Source: Methylopumilus sp009926035 (lineage in GTDB: Bacteria; Pseudomonadota; Gammaproteobacteria; Burkholderiales; Methylophilaceae). From it: DNA of 64,000 bases. A program made the translations under genes and the position numbers. The first letter of the stretch is position 1. Every line of letters starts with the position of its first letter. This document shows, piece by piece, positions 48,645 through 57,375 of the stretch. The notes below the pieces were generated by a model. The model was not told where the DNA came from, did no database searches, and saw only the letters and a program-made list of their open reading frames with translations. The stretch covers positions 1 to 64,000 of the forward strand of contig JBEANL010000001.1 of NCBI GenBank assembly GCA_041165405.1, in the 5' to 3' direction.

Positions 48645-49828
48645 ATAATTTTTTTATAGTGTTTGTAGATTGCCAGCATTGTCATACTGACAAATAAACC
48701 TAAAAGAATAATAATGGTATTAATTGAGAATTCTTCTCTGACCATCCAAGTGTAAGTGCCACTTAATAAAAGAATACCAATATTTTCATTAAAGTTTTGC
48801 ACAGCAATTGAATGGCCTGCGCCAATCAGTATGTGACCACGATGCTGCAATAGCGCATTTAATGGCACAATAAAGAATCCACATAAAGCACCAATAAATA
48901 GAAAAATAAGTGCTGCAATTTGCCAGTCGTGAATGATAGTCATCGTCATTACAAATCCACCCATCAGAATGCCAGCAGGAAGAACTTTTACAGAATCTTT
49001 AAGGCTAATATAACGGGCTGCAATCACCGATCCGATTGCAATGCCAAACGCAACCATAGCGGTTAAGCGTGTCGATTCCTCCAAATTAAAGTGCAACGCG
49101 TATCCTGCCCATGCAATCACAATCAATCTTAGTGAAGCGCCAGCCCCCCAAAATAAAGTAGTAACAGCTAGTGACAATTGCCCTTCAGGATCCTTCCACA
49201 ATACTTTAAATGCATGCCAAAAATCTTTGATCATATAAAGAGGATTTTTTTTGGGTAATTTATGATCAACAGGAAGAGCTGGAATATATCGATTAAATAT
49301 AGCCGCGAGCAGATAAAGTCCTGTAATAATAATAATCGCAACAAGTGGATCAAATTGAGCAAGTGCACCACCAATAATTGAGCCTAGAATAATTGCAAAG
49401 ACTGTTGATCCTTCCATCCAGCCATTTGCCATCACAAGTTCTTTAGGTGGCAGAAGCTCAGTCAAAATACCGTATTTAGCTGGAGAATATGCCGCAGCTC
49501 CCACACCTACAATTGCATAAGCATAAAGCGGTTGCATGCCTAATAACATAGATAAACTTCCAACAAACTTAATAGCATTGGAATAAAACATTACAAGACC
49601 TTTAGGGTAAGCGTCTGCAATTCCTCCTACGAAAGGCGCCAAAATAATATAAGAGATCACAAAGAACTGAAGCAACAATGGTTGATGCCAATGAGGCGAG
49701 TTAATTTGAGCGAGTAATGCAATCGCTGCAAACAAAAGGGCGTTATCAGCGAGTGCCGATAAAAACTGGGCAATTAAAAGAGGAATAAAGCCTTTTGAGA
49801 CTTTAAAATTAAAGTGTTTCAGCAGCAT
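48641..49828 (-). CDS. lplT: Lysophospholipid transporter LplT-like MFS protein
   Basis: A 395-residue major facilitator with about twelve helices. Family marks are LLIAQFLSALADNALLFAA, APFVGGIADAYPKG and AAAYSPAKYGILTELLPPKEL, which are typical of LplT, the flippase for lysophospholipids. In E. coli LplT works with the acyltransferase Aas, which is not in this window, so the lysolipid would need another acyltransferase (PlsC or similar). The start lies 18 bases inside the end of the phoH gene, so they are translated together. Confidence 0.88.
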   Translation of the reverse strand: MLLKHFNFKVSKGFIPLLIAQFLSALADNALLFAAIALLAQINSPHWHQPLLLQFFVISYIILAPFVGGIADAYPKGLVMFYSNAIKFVGSLSMLLGMQPLYAYAIVGVGAAAYSPAKYGILTELLPPKELVMANGWMEGSTVFAIILGSIIGGALAQFDPLVAIIIITGLYLLAAIFNRYIPALPVDHKLPKKNPLYMIKDFWHAFKVLWKDPEGQLSLAVTTLFWGAGASLRLIVIAWAGYALHFNLEESTRLTAMVAFGIAIGSVIAARYISLKDSVKVLPAGILMGGFVMTMTIIHDWQIAALIFLFIGALCGFFIVPLNALLQHRGHILIGAGHSIAVQNFNENIGILLLSGTYTWMVREEFSINTIIILLGLFVSMTMLAIYKHYKKII

Positions 49829-51203
49829 AATCAGCTAAGCGCGAACGTTCTCCTCGAACAAGTGTAATGTGACCATTATGATCCCAGCCTTTGAAGCGAT
49901 CGACGACATAAGTTAAACCTGAACTGCCTTCTGTTAAATAAGGTGTATCTATTTGCGCAATATTACCCAAGCAAACAACTTTAGTACCTGGACCTGCCCG
50001 CGTAATCAGTGTCTTCATTTGCTTTGGCGTTAGGTTTTGCGCTTCATCGATAATGAGGTACTTGTGAAGAAATGTGCGACCACGCATGAAGTTAAGTGAT
50101 TTTACTTTGATGCGTGAACGAATAAGATCCTGTGTAGCTGCTCTTCCCCATTCGCCAGCTTCTTCATCTGTTTTATTTAAAACATCTAAGTTGTCTTCCA
50201 ATGCTCCCATCCATGGCGTCATCTTTTCTTCCTCTGTCCCTGGTAAGAAACCAATGTCTTCACCTACAGGCACCGTGACGCGCGTCATAATGATTTCATT
50301 GTAGATTTTTTTATCGAGTGTTTGAGCTAAGCCTGCTGCAAGTGTTAGAAGGGTTTTACCTGTACCCGCTTGCCCTAGAAGCGTTACAAAATCGATATCA
50401 GGATCCATTAAAAGATTGAGGGCAAAATTTTGTTCTCGATTTCTAGCATTAATACCCCAGATATTATGCTTAGCATTAATAAAATCTTTAATGATTTCAA
50501 GTGTGGCTGTTTTGCCAGAAATTTTTCTAACAATCGCATGGAAGGGTTTATCGAATTCATAAAAAATAAATTCATTAATCGAAAAGTTTGGACACATAGG
50601 CCCTGTCAGTCGATAAAACATTCTGCCATTTTCTTGCCATGATTCCATATCTTTACTGTGCTTCTCCCAGAAATCTTCAGGGAGCTCTGTGATGCCGGTG
50701 TAAAGCATCTCAGTATCTTCAAGGACTTTATCATTAAAATAATCTTCAGCAGCAATACCTAAAGCTCTCGCTTTAATACGGATATTGATATCTTTACTAA
50801 CAAGAATAACTTGGCGATTAGGATGTTGGTTTTTAAGATAGGCGACGATGCCTAAAATTTGATTATCAGCTTTGCTACCTGCGAGCATGGGTAAATCATG
50901 AGGAAGTGCTGTCGTTTGCAAGAAAAGCTTTCCTGTGACATGCGTATTGCCTTTAATACCTAGTGAACGTCCTTTTTCTAAGCTCTCTTCATTCGTTCCT
51001 ATAATCTCTTCTAAATTACGACTCGTTTGTCTGGCATTACGCGCAACTTCACTGACACCTTTTTTATTATTGTCTAACTCTTCCAAGGTCACCATGGGAA
51101 GGTATATATCATGCTCTTCAAAACGAAAAATACTCGAGGGGTCGTGCATTAAAACATTGGTATCTAATACAAAAAGTTTGGTTGCACTATTTTTTTTCGC
51201 CAT
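49809..51203 (-). CDS. PhoH-family ATPase with N-terminal PIN domain
   Basis: A 464-residue protein of the PhoH2 type. The PIN RNase domain (about 8-135: LFVLDTNVLMHDPSSIF, then VSKDINIRIKARALG) precedes a PhoH ATPase with Walker A LLGQAGTGKTLLTLA and Walker B KYLIIDEAQNLTPKQ. Such proteins are proposed to be RNA helicase/RNases, often called YlaK. No antitoxin-like partner is adjacent. It is part of the minus-strand run bcp-phoH-lplT. Confidence 0.9.
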   Translation of the reverse strand: MAKKNSATKLFVLDTNVLMHDPSSIFRFEEHDIYLPMVTLEELDNNKKGVSEVARNARQTSRNLEEIIGTNEESLEKGRSLGIKGNTHVTGKLFLQTTALPHDLPMLAGSKADNQILGIVAYLKNQHPNRQVILVSKDINIRIKARALGIAAEDYFNDKVLEDTEMLYTGITELPEDFWEKHSKDMESWQENGRMFYRLTGPMCPNFSINEFIFYEFDKPFHAIVRKISGKTATLEIIKDFINAKHNIWGINARNREQNFALNLLMDPDIDFVTLLGQAGTGKTLLTLAAGLAQTLDKKIYNEIIMTRVTVPVGEDIGFLPGTEEEKMTPWMGALEDNLDVLNKTDEEAGEWGRAATQDLIRSRIKVKSLNFMRGRTFLHKYLIIDEAQNLTPKQMKTLITRAGPGTKVVCLGNIAQIDTPYLTEGSSGLTYVVDRFKGWDHNGHITLVRGERSRLADYAAETL

Positions 51204-51205
51204 AG

Positions 51206-51673
51206 TTAAATAGAGTTGTGTTGTTTAATAAATTGTAAAACTTCTTTGACATGACCTTCAACTTTGACACCTCGCCAAGCCTGAATCAATTTTCCATCAG
51301 GATCAATTACAAAAGTACTGCGCTCGATACCTTTTATCTGTTTACCATACATATTTTTCATTTTGATGACATTGAATAATTCACAGGCTTTTTCTTCTTC
51401 ATCACTTAAAAGCTCGAAGGGAAAAGTAAATTTTGCTTTAAAGTTTTCATGTGACTTTAAAGTATCACGAGAAATACCGAATATCTCAGCATCAAGAGCT
51501 TTAAATTTTTTATAAGCATCTCTAAAGTCAACACCTTGGGTTGTGCAGCCTGGTGTTGCGTCCTTAGGGTAAAAATAAATAACAAGGAAACGACCTTTGA
51601 AATCCGATAGGTTAAATTGAAGCCCACTCGTGCCAGGAAGTTTAAATGAAGGGACTTTTTTATTGATTTCCAC
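51206..51673 (-). CDS. bcp: Bcp/PrxQ peroxiredoxin
   Basis: A 155-residue thiol peroxidase without a signal peptide, so probably cytoplasmic. The motif YPKDATPGCTTQGVDFRDAY has the peroxidatic C43, but the usual resolving Cys five residues later is Val. Another Cys lies at about 97 (EEKACELF). It may work as a one-Cys enzyme or use C97. The start is ATG, and the phoH ATG follows directly after its stop on the same strand. The paralogue at 23473-24006 does keep the resolving Cys. Confidence 0.88.
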   Translation of the reverse strand: MEINKKVPSFKLPGTSGLQFNLSDFKGRFLVIYFYPKDATPGCTTQGVDFRDAYKKFKALDAEIFGISRDTLKSHENFKAKFTFPFELLSDEEEKACELFNVIKMKNMYGKQIKGIERSTFVIDPDGKLIQAWRGVKVEGHVKEVLQFIKQHNSI

Positions 51674-51776
51674 ATCTCTATATTAAGCGATTTTTAATAA
51701 AAAAGTGATCTGATTTAAGAAAAAAATTGAAGGGTTTAAGGAACTTTTTTTATAAAGAATTACCTTTTTTTGAACT

Positions 51777-53054
51777 TTAAAAAAGGCTATTAAATAACTG
51801 AATATCGACCCACATATCTTTTTCTAAATAGGCCGAGTCTTCATGAAGCACAATAAAACAATTGGCCTCACTCATAGATCTTAGAATGCCTGAGCCTTGA
51901 TCTTTGAGAGGACTCACGCTAAACGTGCCTTCACTGTCTTGTTCATAAATACCTCTTTGAAATTCTGTTCGGCCAGGTATTTTTTTAATCGGCGATAAAA
52001 GTTTTGCCTTAATAAGAGGTGTTTTAGGAATAGGTGTTTGACCTGACAAAGTAAGAATAGCCTCTCTTACAAACTGATAAAAAGTGACCATAGTCGATAC
52101 AGGATTTCCTGGAAGCCCAAAATAATGGCAGTGATCGATTTTTCCATAAGCGAGGGGTCGTCCTGGTTTCATAGAAATTTTCCAAAATAAAATTTCACCT
52201 ATTTTTTTTAATATTTCTTTCATGTAATCTGCTTCACCCACAGAAACGCCACCTGTTGTAATCACAACATCCGCCATATCGGTTGCTTTTATTAATGTAT
52301 CTTCAATCATTTTTTTATTATCAGGAATGACACCAAGGTCGATCGCTTCCACATCAAGACGTTTTAGAAGGCCAATAAGACTATAGCGATTACTATCGAA
52401 AACTTGACCCGGTGACAAAGGATTGCCGAGTGAAATAATTTCGTCGCCTGTTGAAAAAAAAGCAACTTTAACTTTTCGGTAAACTTTGATTGAATCTATA
52501 CCGAGTGATGCAAGTAAACCTAAATCACAAGGTGCTAACTTTCTACCGCTTTGAAAAACTGCTTGGCCGTTTTTGATATCTTCTCCTAAGCGTCGAATAT
52601 TTTGATTGATATGAGGTTTTATTTTAAATGAAATGACATTTTCATGAGCCTCAACATGTTCTTGCGGAATGACCGCATTTAACCCAAGGGGAATAGAAGC
52701 GCCTGTCATGATTCGCACAGCTTCATTTGCATTACCTTCTAATTGATTGCCTGCAAAGACTTTACCTGTCACTTTGAGGTTAAAAGGACCATCCCCATTA
52801 AGGACATCTATATTGATTGCATAACCATCCATAGCTGAATTGTCATAATTAGGAACATTAATGTCTGCTGTGACAGATTCAGCAACAATACGATGCAAGG
52901 CATCTTTGATATGTATGGTTTCTTGTTGGTTGATAGGGTTTAAAAAATTGGCAATCCATATTTTGGCTTTTTCAACTGACATCGCATTAGGATCGTAATC
53001 GTGTTCTATATTCGATTCAGAAATTAAATCACTTAAGCTGATATCTTTTTTCAT
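51777..53054 (-). CDS. moeA: Molybdopterin molybdenumtransferase MoeA
   Basis: A 425-residue enzyme that inserts molybdate into adenylated molybdopterin. Family blocks are DINVPNYDNSAMDGYAI, IMTGASIPLGLNAVIPQE, GDEIISLGNPLSPGQVFDSN, and the MogA-like TTGGVSVGEADYMKE. The C-terminal domain holds YGLPGNPVSTMVTF-like sequence (YFGLPGNPVST). It overlaps mobA by four bases at its start (ATGA) and belongs to a cofactor group beside two Mo enzymes. Confidence 0.93.
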   Translation of the reverse strand: MKKDISLSDLISESNIEHDYDPNAMSVEKAKIWIANFLNPINQQETIHIKDALHRIVAESVTADINVPNYDNSAMDGYAINIDVLNGDGPFNLKVTGKVFAGNQLEGNANEAVRIMTGASIPLGLNAVIPQEHVEAHENVISFKIKPHINQNIRRLGEDIKNGQAVFQSGRKLAPCDLGLLASLGIDSIKVYRKVKVAFFSTGDEIISLGNPLSPGQVFDSNRYSLIGLLKRLDVEAIDLGVIPDNKKMIEDTLIKATDMADVVITTGGVSVGEADYMKEILKKIGEILFWKISMKPGRPLAYGKIDHCHYFGLPGNPVSTMVTFYQFVREAILTLSGQTPIPKTPLIKAKLLSPIKKIPGRTEFQRGIYEQDSEGTFSVSPLKDQGSGILRSMSEANCFIVLHEDSAYLEKDMWVDIQLFNSLF

Positions 53055-53626
53055 AGAGATGTTTTCTTTAATTCTTCTTGTGTATTGATATTAATAAATT
53101 GTGACTGATCATGAAATCGCACAATAGAAAAAGATAATTGCCTTATCCAGTCTTCAATCTTACGTCCTCCTCGATTAAAAAAATCTTCAAGATTGTTTAA
53201 TGTGGATGAATGACATAAAAGACATGCTGATTGGAGGCCATCCACCGTTTCAGGGACTGCAGCTAGAGTTTTTTGTGCTTTATTTTCTTTTAGTAAATTT
53301 GCAATAAGATTATCTGGAAGGTTGGGTGTGTCACAAGGTACAAACTGGATCCAATCTGTTTTAATTAACTGTAAGCTAGTTAAGATACCTAAAAGAGGGC
53401 CTTCTTGAATAGTTAATGCATCATCGATGAGAGGCAAATGAAATGTATCAAAATCGTTTTGATTTTGATGTGTATTAATAAAAATATGTTCTGATTGGGA
53501 TTTCATACGGTCAATGACATAACTAATTAAAGGCTTACCTTTAAATAAAACAGTTGCTTTGTTTTGAACCTGCATACGTTTTGATTGGCCGCCCGCTAAA
53601 ATGACCACAGCGATTTTTTCATCCAA
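53051..53626 (-). CDS. mobA: Molybdenum cofactor guanylyltransferase MobA
   Basis: A 191-residue GTP-dependent enzyme that forms the guanine dinucleotide form of the molybdenum cofactor, required by formate dehydrogenases of the DMSO reductase family. The N-terminus AVVILAGGQSKRMQVQNKA is the NTP-transferase signature, with KGKPLISYVIDRM after it. QFVPCDTPNLP carries the metal-binding Asp. It is between moeA and moaA on the same strand. Confidence 0.92.
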   Translation of the reverse strand: MDEKIAVVILAGGQSKRMQVQNKATVLFKGKPLISYVIDRMKSQSEHIFINTHQNQNDFDTFHLPLIDDALTIQEGPLLGILTSLQLIKTDWIQFVPCDTPNLPDNLIANLLKENKAQKTLAAVPETVDGLQSACLLCHSSTLNNLEDFFNRGGRKIEDWIRQLSFSIVRFHDQSQFININTQEELKKTSL

Positions 53627-53632
53627 TTAAAT

Positions 53633-54718
53633 TTAACCCCCGGTATGTGACATAAACCTCACGATGGCTGGTTTATTTATCTCAAGATTAAAATCATGAG
53701 CTTCCGGTTTTATCATCATGCTTTCTATAATAGCTTTCTGAATAGGCCAGTCTTCATTGGGATATTGTCGCAAGAGAGGCATGAGCTCTATTTTTTCTTC
53801 TTGTCCTAAGCATAAAAATAATTCGCCTTTCGATGAAACTCTAACGCGATTGCAGGTATCGCAGAAATTATGGCTATGTGGAGAAATAAAACCAATCTTA
53901 GTCGATTCATTTGCGAGTTGCCAATATTTTGCAGGGCCGCCTGAAGTAAAAGTTGTTGGAATTAAATTAAAATGATTCTGTAAATTTTTTAATACCTCAT
54001 CATTGCTAATAAAGGTATCTTTTCTTGCATGATCGATATTGCCTAAAGGCATCTCTTCAATAAAAGAAATATCTATTTTTTTATTGATTGCAAAATGGAC
54101 CAAATCAATAGCTTCGTGATCATTGATTCCCTTCATTAAAACGGTATTAAGCTTGATATTTGAGAATCCTATTTCAATCGCTTTATCAATACCTTTTAAA
54201 ACTTTATCTAAATCACCGACCCGAGTAATTTTTTTAAACAAAGCGTGGTTTAAGCTATCAAGACTTATATTAATTCTCTTAACATACGATTTTTTTAGCA
54301 TTTCCGCATGCTGACTCAATTGACTGCCATTTGTTGTGATAACAATTTCTTTGAGCGTCGGTATGTTTGATATCTTATGAAAAAGCCAACCAATATTTTT
54401 TCTTACCAATGGCTCTCCACCTGTAATTCTTACCTTTGTGACACCGAGTGAAGCAAAAATTCTTACAATTCTTGCTGATTCTTCAAGCGAGAGCACTTCA
54501 TCGCGAGGTAAGAATTCCATATCCTCACTCATGCAATATACGCAACGAAAATCACAGCGATCTGTGATTGATAGACGAAGATAGTTTATCTTTCTATTAA
54601 ATTGATCAATGAGGTCTGATGGAAATTGTTTTTGCAATGGCAACTTTGGATTAAACAAGCTGCACTTCAACAAGGCAATCGTGAGATGTCGGAGAGTGAC
54701 CCATATCTCCATAAGCAT
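53633..54718 (-). CDS. moaA: GTP 3',8-cyclase MoaA
   Basis: A radical SAM enzyme for the first step of molybdenum cofactor synthesis. The N-terminal cluster motif is CDFRCVYC, and the C-terminal cluster motif is CDTCNRVRVSSKGELFLCLG. The family GG motif is absent at the visible end, where the protein ends SHTGG, so the expected Gly-Gly is present. The frame overlaps the end of the neighbouring molybdopterin gene by 68 bases; the true start may be a TTG nearer 54658, after which NPKLPLQKQF leads to the conserved region. Up to 361 residues. Confidence 0.9.
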   Translation of the reverse strand: MLMEIWVTLRHLTIALLKCSLFNPKLPLQKQFPSDLIDQFNRKINYLRLSITDRCDFRCVYCMSEDMEFLPRDEVLSLEESARIVRIFASLGVTKVRITGGEPLVRKNIGWLFHKISNIPTLKEIVITTNGSQLSQHAEMLKKSYVKRINISLDSLNHALFKKITRVGDLDKVLKGIDKAIEIGFSNIKLNTVLMKGINDHEAIDLVHFAINKKIDISFIEEMPLGNIDHARKDTFISNDEVLKNLQNHFNLIPTTFTSGGPAKYWQLANESTKIGFISPHSHNFCDTCNRVRVSSKGELFLCLGQEEKIELMPLLRQYPNEDWPIQKAIIESMMIKPEAHDFNLEINKPAIVRFMSHTGG

Positions 54719-56780
54719 TTGAACTTACAGAATTTACAACACCGTTATTATGCTGTCTCCAATAGCCTAAAGTTGCCACAACAATGCCTTGATTTACGTC
54801 AGTAGTGATTTTTGATTTTGCTTCGAAGAACCCTCGATCATTAAAAACTTTGGTACGATCGCCTTCTTTAATTCCTCGCACCTTCGCATCGAGAGGGTGA
54901 ATCATAACGAATTGTTCGCCCTGAGCTTTGAGTTTATTTTCAATATTGGCGTAACTCGAGTTAATAAATCCGTGACTTTTTGGAGCTAAAATATTTAACG
55001 GATATTTTTTAGCTAATGAAGGATTGGCTGACGGAGTCTCTTTTGATGGAATATAATCAGGAAGCTCTGGAATGTCCTCTCCTGGTTGAAAGGCATCATA
55101 CATCTGCCTAAAAGGACCAGCTACAAAATTCTTTGCACCGACAACTCTGAATTGACATTTACCAGATGGAGTTGGAAATTTACCTTCTTTGTGTGGAGCT
55201 CGATTATCTTTTGTGCCTACATTAATTCTTGCATAACCGTGTTTTTTTAAATACGCTAAATCTATGCCCTTACAAGCAGGTGAATTCCAATCAACATAAT
55301 GTTCTAGACATTCACTGTCTGACCATTTAAAACATTCTTCTTCAAAGCCAAATCTTTGAGCAAGTCGCCTAAAAATTTCATAGTTAGGAATTGCTTCACC
55401 TGGAGATTCGATACACTTGGTGTTATAAGTGAGATATAGATGTCCCCAAGATAAAATAATATCCTCTTGTTCTGCACCCATAGATGCAGGGAGAAGAATA
55501 TCGGCATATGCAGCTGTATCAGATATAAAATGCTCTGCTGAGACGAGAAATAAATCTTCACGCTTCAAGCCTTCTAATATTTTTTCACTTTCAGTTGCTT
55601 GGGTCACAGGATTAGTATTCCAACACATCATTGATTTAATAGGCACCTTGAGTTTGACTTCACCTGTTAAAACTCGCCCTAATTGAAGATTGTTGACTAC
55701 TTGAGTTCCTTCGGGAATAAGATCTGGTCTGCAAATAACATCGAACTTATACGGTTGCTCCCAAACTGGGAATTGAAGGATGCCTCCACCTACATGACGC
55801 CATGCCCCTGTGAGTGCAGGAAGGCAGGTGACCGCTCTGATTGTTTGACCACCCCCCCAGCTTTTTTCTAAAGCCACACCAATCCTGATTGCAGAAGGTT
55901 GAGTTGTTGCATATTCTCTCGCAAGTTTTCTAATATCTTGAGCTGCTATACCTGTAATGGCCTCTGCCCACTCAGGAGTTCTTTCTTTAGCGAGAGCCGC
56001 TAATTCTGGAAAGCCTGCGGTATATTGATCAACATAATCTTGATCAACTAAATTTTCTTCAATAATAACGTGCATCATGGCCATGGCAAGTGCACCATCG
56101 GTTCCTGGTTTTGGACAAATATGCCAATCGGCTTCTTTAGCAGTTTTAGAAGCATATGCATCAATGACAACAATTTTTGCACCTTTCTTTTGTGCCTCTT
56201 TAACAATGTGCCAATGATGAAGATTTGTACTGACAGAATTACAAGCCCAAATAATAATAAATTTTGAATGGATAAAACTTTCTGGATCCACCCCGGCTGT
56301 GGGGCCAATGGTTAAAAGCCAAGCCGTACATGAACCTTCACCACAAAATGTTCTTTCTGTTACAGTTGCACCTAATCTTGCAAAAAAGGAATCACCTCCA
56401 TTTAATCCATGAACCAATCCCTGATTTCCCAGATAACTATTGGGCATAATAGCTTCTGAACCATATTCATTAATAATGGCCTTCCATCTTGAGACAATGG
56501 TATCAAGCGCTTCATCCCATGAGATTCTTTGAAATTGTTTTGATCCTTTAGGCCCCACACGCTTCATAGGATATAGAAGTCGGTCGGGGTGATAGTGACG
56601 TTTTTCGTAATCTTGAAGTTTGACGCAAAGGCCTCCGCGTGTCATTGGATGATCTTTGTTTCCTTTGACTCCTATGAGTTTTTTATCTCGGACCTCGTAG
56701 ACCATTGAACATGTATCAGGGCAGTCATGAGGGCAGCCACCATGAAAAAATTCACTTTCTTGATCGGGTAAAATTTCCAT
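54651..56780 (-). CDS. Molybdopterin oxidoreductase of uncertain substrate (possible Fdh4A-type)
   Basis: A 709-residue DMSO reductase superfamily enzyme. The N-terminal [4Fe-4S] site is C16, C20, C24, C52 (GGCPHDCPDTC). The Mo-ligand region is near C146/S150/C151 (TFCGEGSC), different from the VCHSPTGYG of the other formate dehydrogenase here. The C-terminus (VQLV region) has the MGD-binding fold. ATG 56780 follows an AAAGGA site; a TTG at 56795 is discarded. Size and methylotroph context recall Fdh4A of Methylobacterium and Methylobacillus, but that is only inference. No accessory subunit gene is adjacent. Confidence 0.8.
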   Translation of the reverse strand: MEILPDQESEFFHGGCPHDCPDTCSMVYEVRDKKLIGVKGNKDHPMTRGGLCVKLQDYEKRHYHPDRLLYPMKRVGPKGSKQFQRISWDEALDTIVSRWKAIINEYGSEAIMPNSYLGNQGLVHGLNGGDSFFARLGATVTERTFCGEGSCTAWLLTIGPTAGVDPESFIHSKFIIIWACNSVSTNLHHWHIVKEAQKKGAKIVVIDAYASKTAKEADWHICPKPGTDGALAMAMMHVIIEENLVDQDYVDQYTAGFPELAALAKERTPEWAEAITGIAAQDIRKLAREYATTQPSAIRIGVALEKSWGGGQTIRAVTCLPALTGAWRHVGGGILQFPVWEQPYKFDVICRPDLIPEGTQVVNNLQLGRVLTGEVKLKVPIKSMMCWNTNPVTQATESEKILEGLKREDLFLVSAEHFISDTAAYADILLPASMGAEQEDIILSWGHLYLTYNTKCIESPGEAIPNYEIFRRLAQRFGFEEECFKWSDSECLEHYVDWNSPACKGIDLAYLKKHGYARINVGTKDNRAPHKEGKFPTPSGKCQFRVVGAKNFVAGPFRQMYDAFQPGEDIPELPDYIPSKETPSANPSLAKKYPLNILAPKSHGFINSSYANIENKLKAQGEQFVMIHPLDAKVRGIKEGDRTKVFNDRGFFEAKSKITTDVNQGIVVATLGYWRQHNNGVVNSVSSNAYGDMGHSPTSHDCLVEVQLV

Positions 56781-56877
56781 GCTAATTCCTTTCAATTTAA
56801 GCTTTAATAATGCCTATGACGCACCCTAGTAAGTTTATAATAAGGTAATTTTTATCAAAAGCAATATAAAAATAAAC

Positions 56878-57375
56878 ATGGAAGAAGTTGTGAATAATTC
56901 TATCTTAAGCCCTGAAAGCCTTAAGATCGTTAATCATTGTATCGCTGGTCATCAGAGCATGCCCGGAGCTTTATTACCTCTATTACATGCGATTCAAGAT
57001 AATATAGGTTATGTGCCAGAATCAGCTTATCCTTTGATCTCAAAAGCTTTGAGTTTATCTGTGGCTGAGGTTCATGGTGTTGTCACTTTTTATCATCATT
57101 TTAGAACACATCAACCTGGCCGCCATATTTTACAAATTTGTCGCGCTGAGTCATGTCAAGCTATGGGAAGCGAAGCGCTTGAAACTCATATTAAAAAGAG
57201 GCTTGGCGTTGAATTTCATGAAACCACCCCTGATGGCGCTTTCACTTTAGAGCCTATTTACTGTTTAGGAAATTGTGCATGCTCTCCAAGTGTGATGATT
57301 GATGAAGAAGTTTACGGACGCGTAGACAACAAAAAAATAGATCAACTGATTTCAAATTTAAAGAATGCGTCATGA
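56878..57375 (+). CDS. fdsG: NAD-linked formate dehydrogenase gamma subunit FdsG
   Basis: A 165-residue NuoE-like thioredoxin-fold subunit carrying a [2Fe-2S] cluster. The four cysteines lie in QICRAESCQAMGS and YCLGNCACSP. Its role is electron transfer between FdsA and FdsB. The ATG is 97 bases from the divergent Mo-enzyme start, with a TATAAT -10-like element at 56836-56841. The stop overlaps the fdsB ATG by four bases. Confidence 0.93.
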   Translation: MEEVVNNSILSPESLKIVNHCIAGHQSMPGALLPLLHAIQDNIGYVPESAYPLISKALSLSVAEVHGVVTFYHHFRTHQPGRHILQICRAESCQAMGSEALETHIKKRLGVEFHETTPDGAFTLEPIYCLGNCACSPSVMIDEEVYGRVDNKKIDQLISNLKNAS

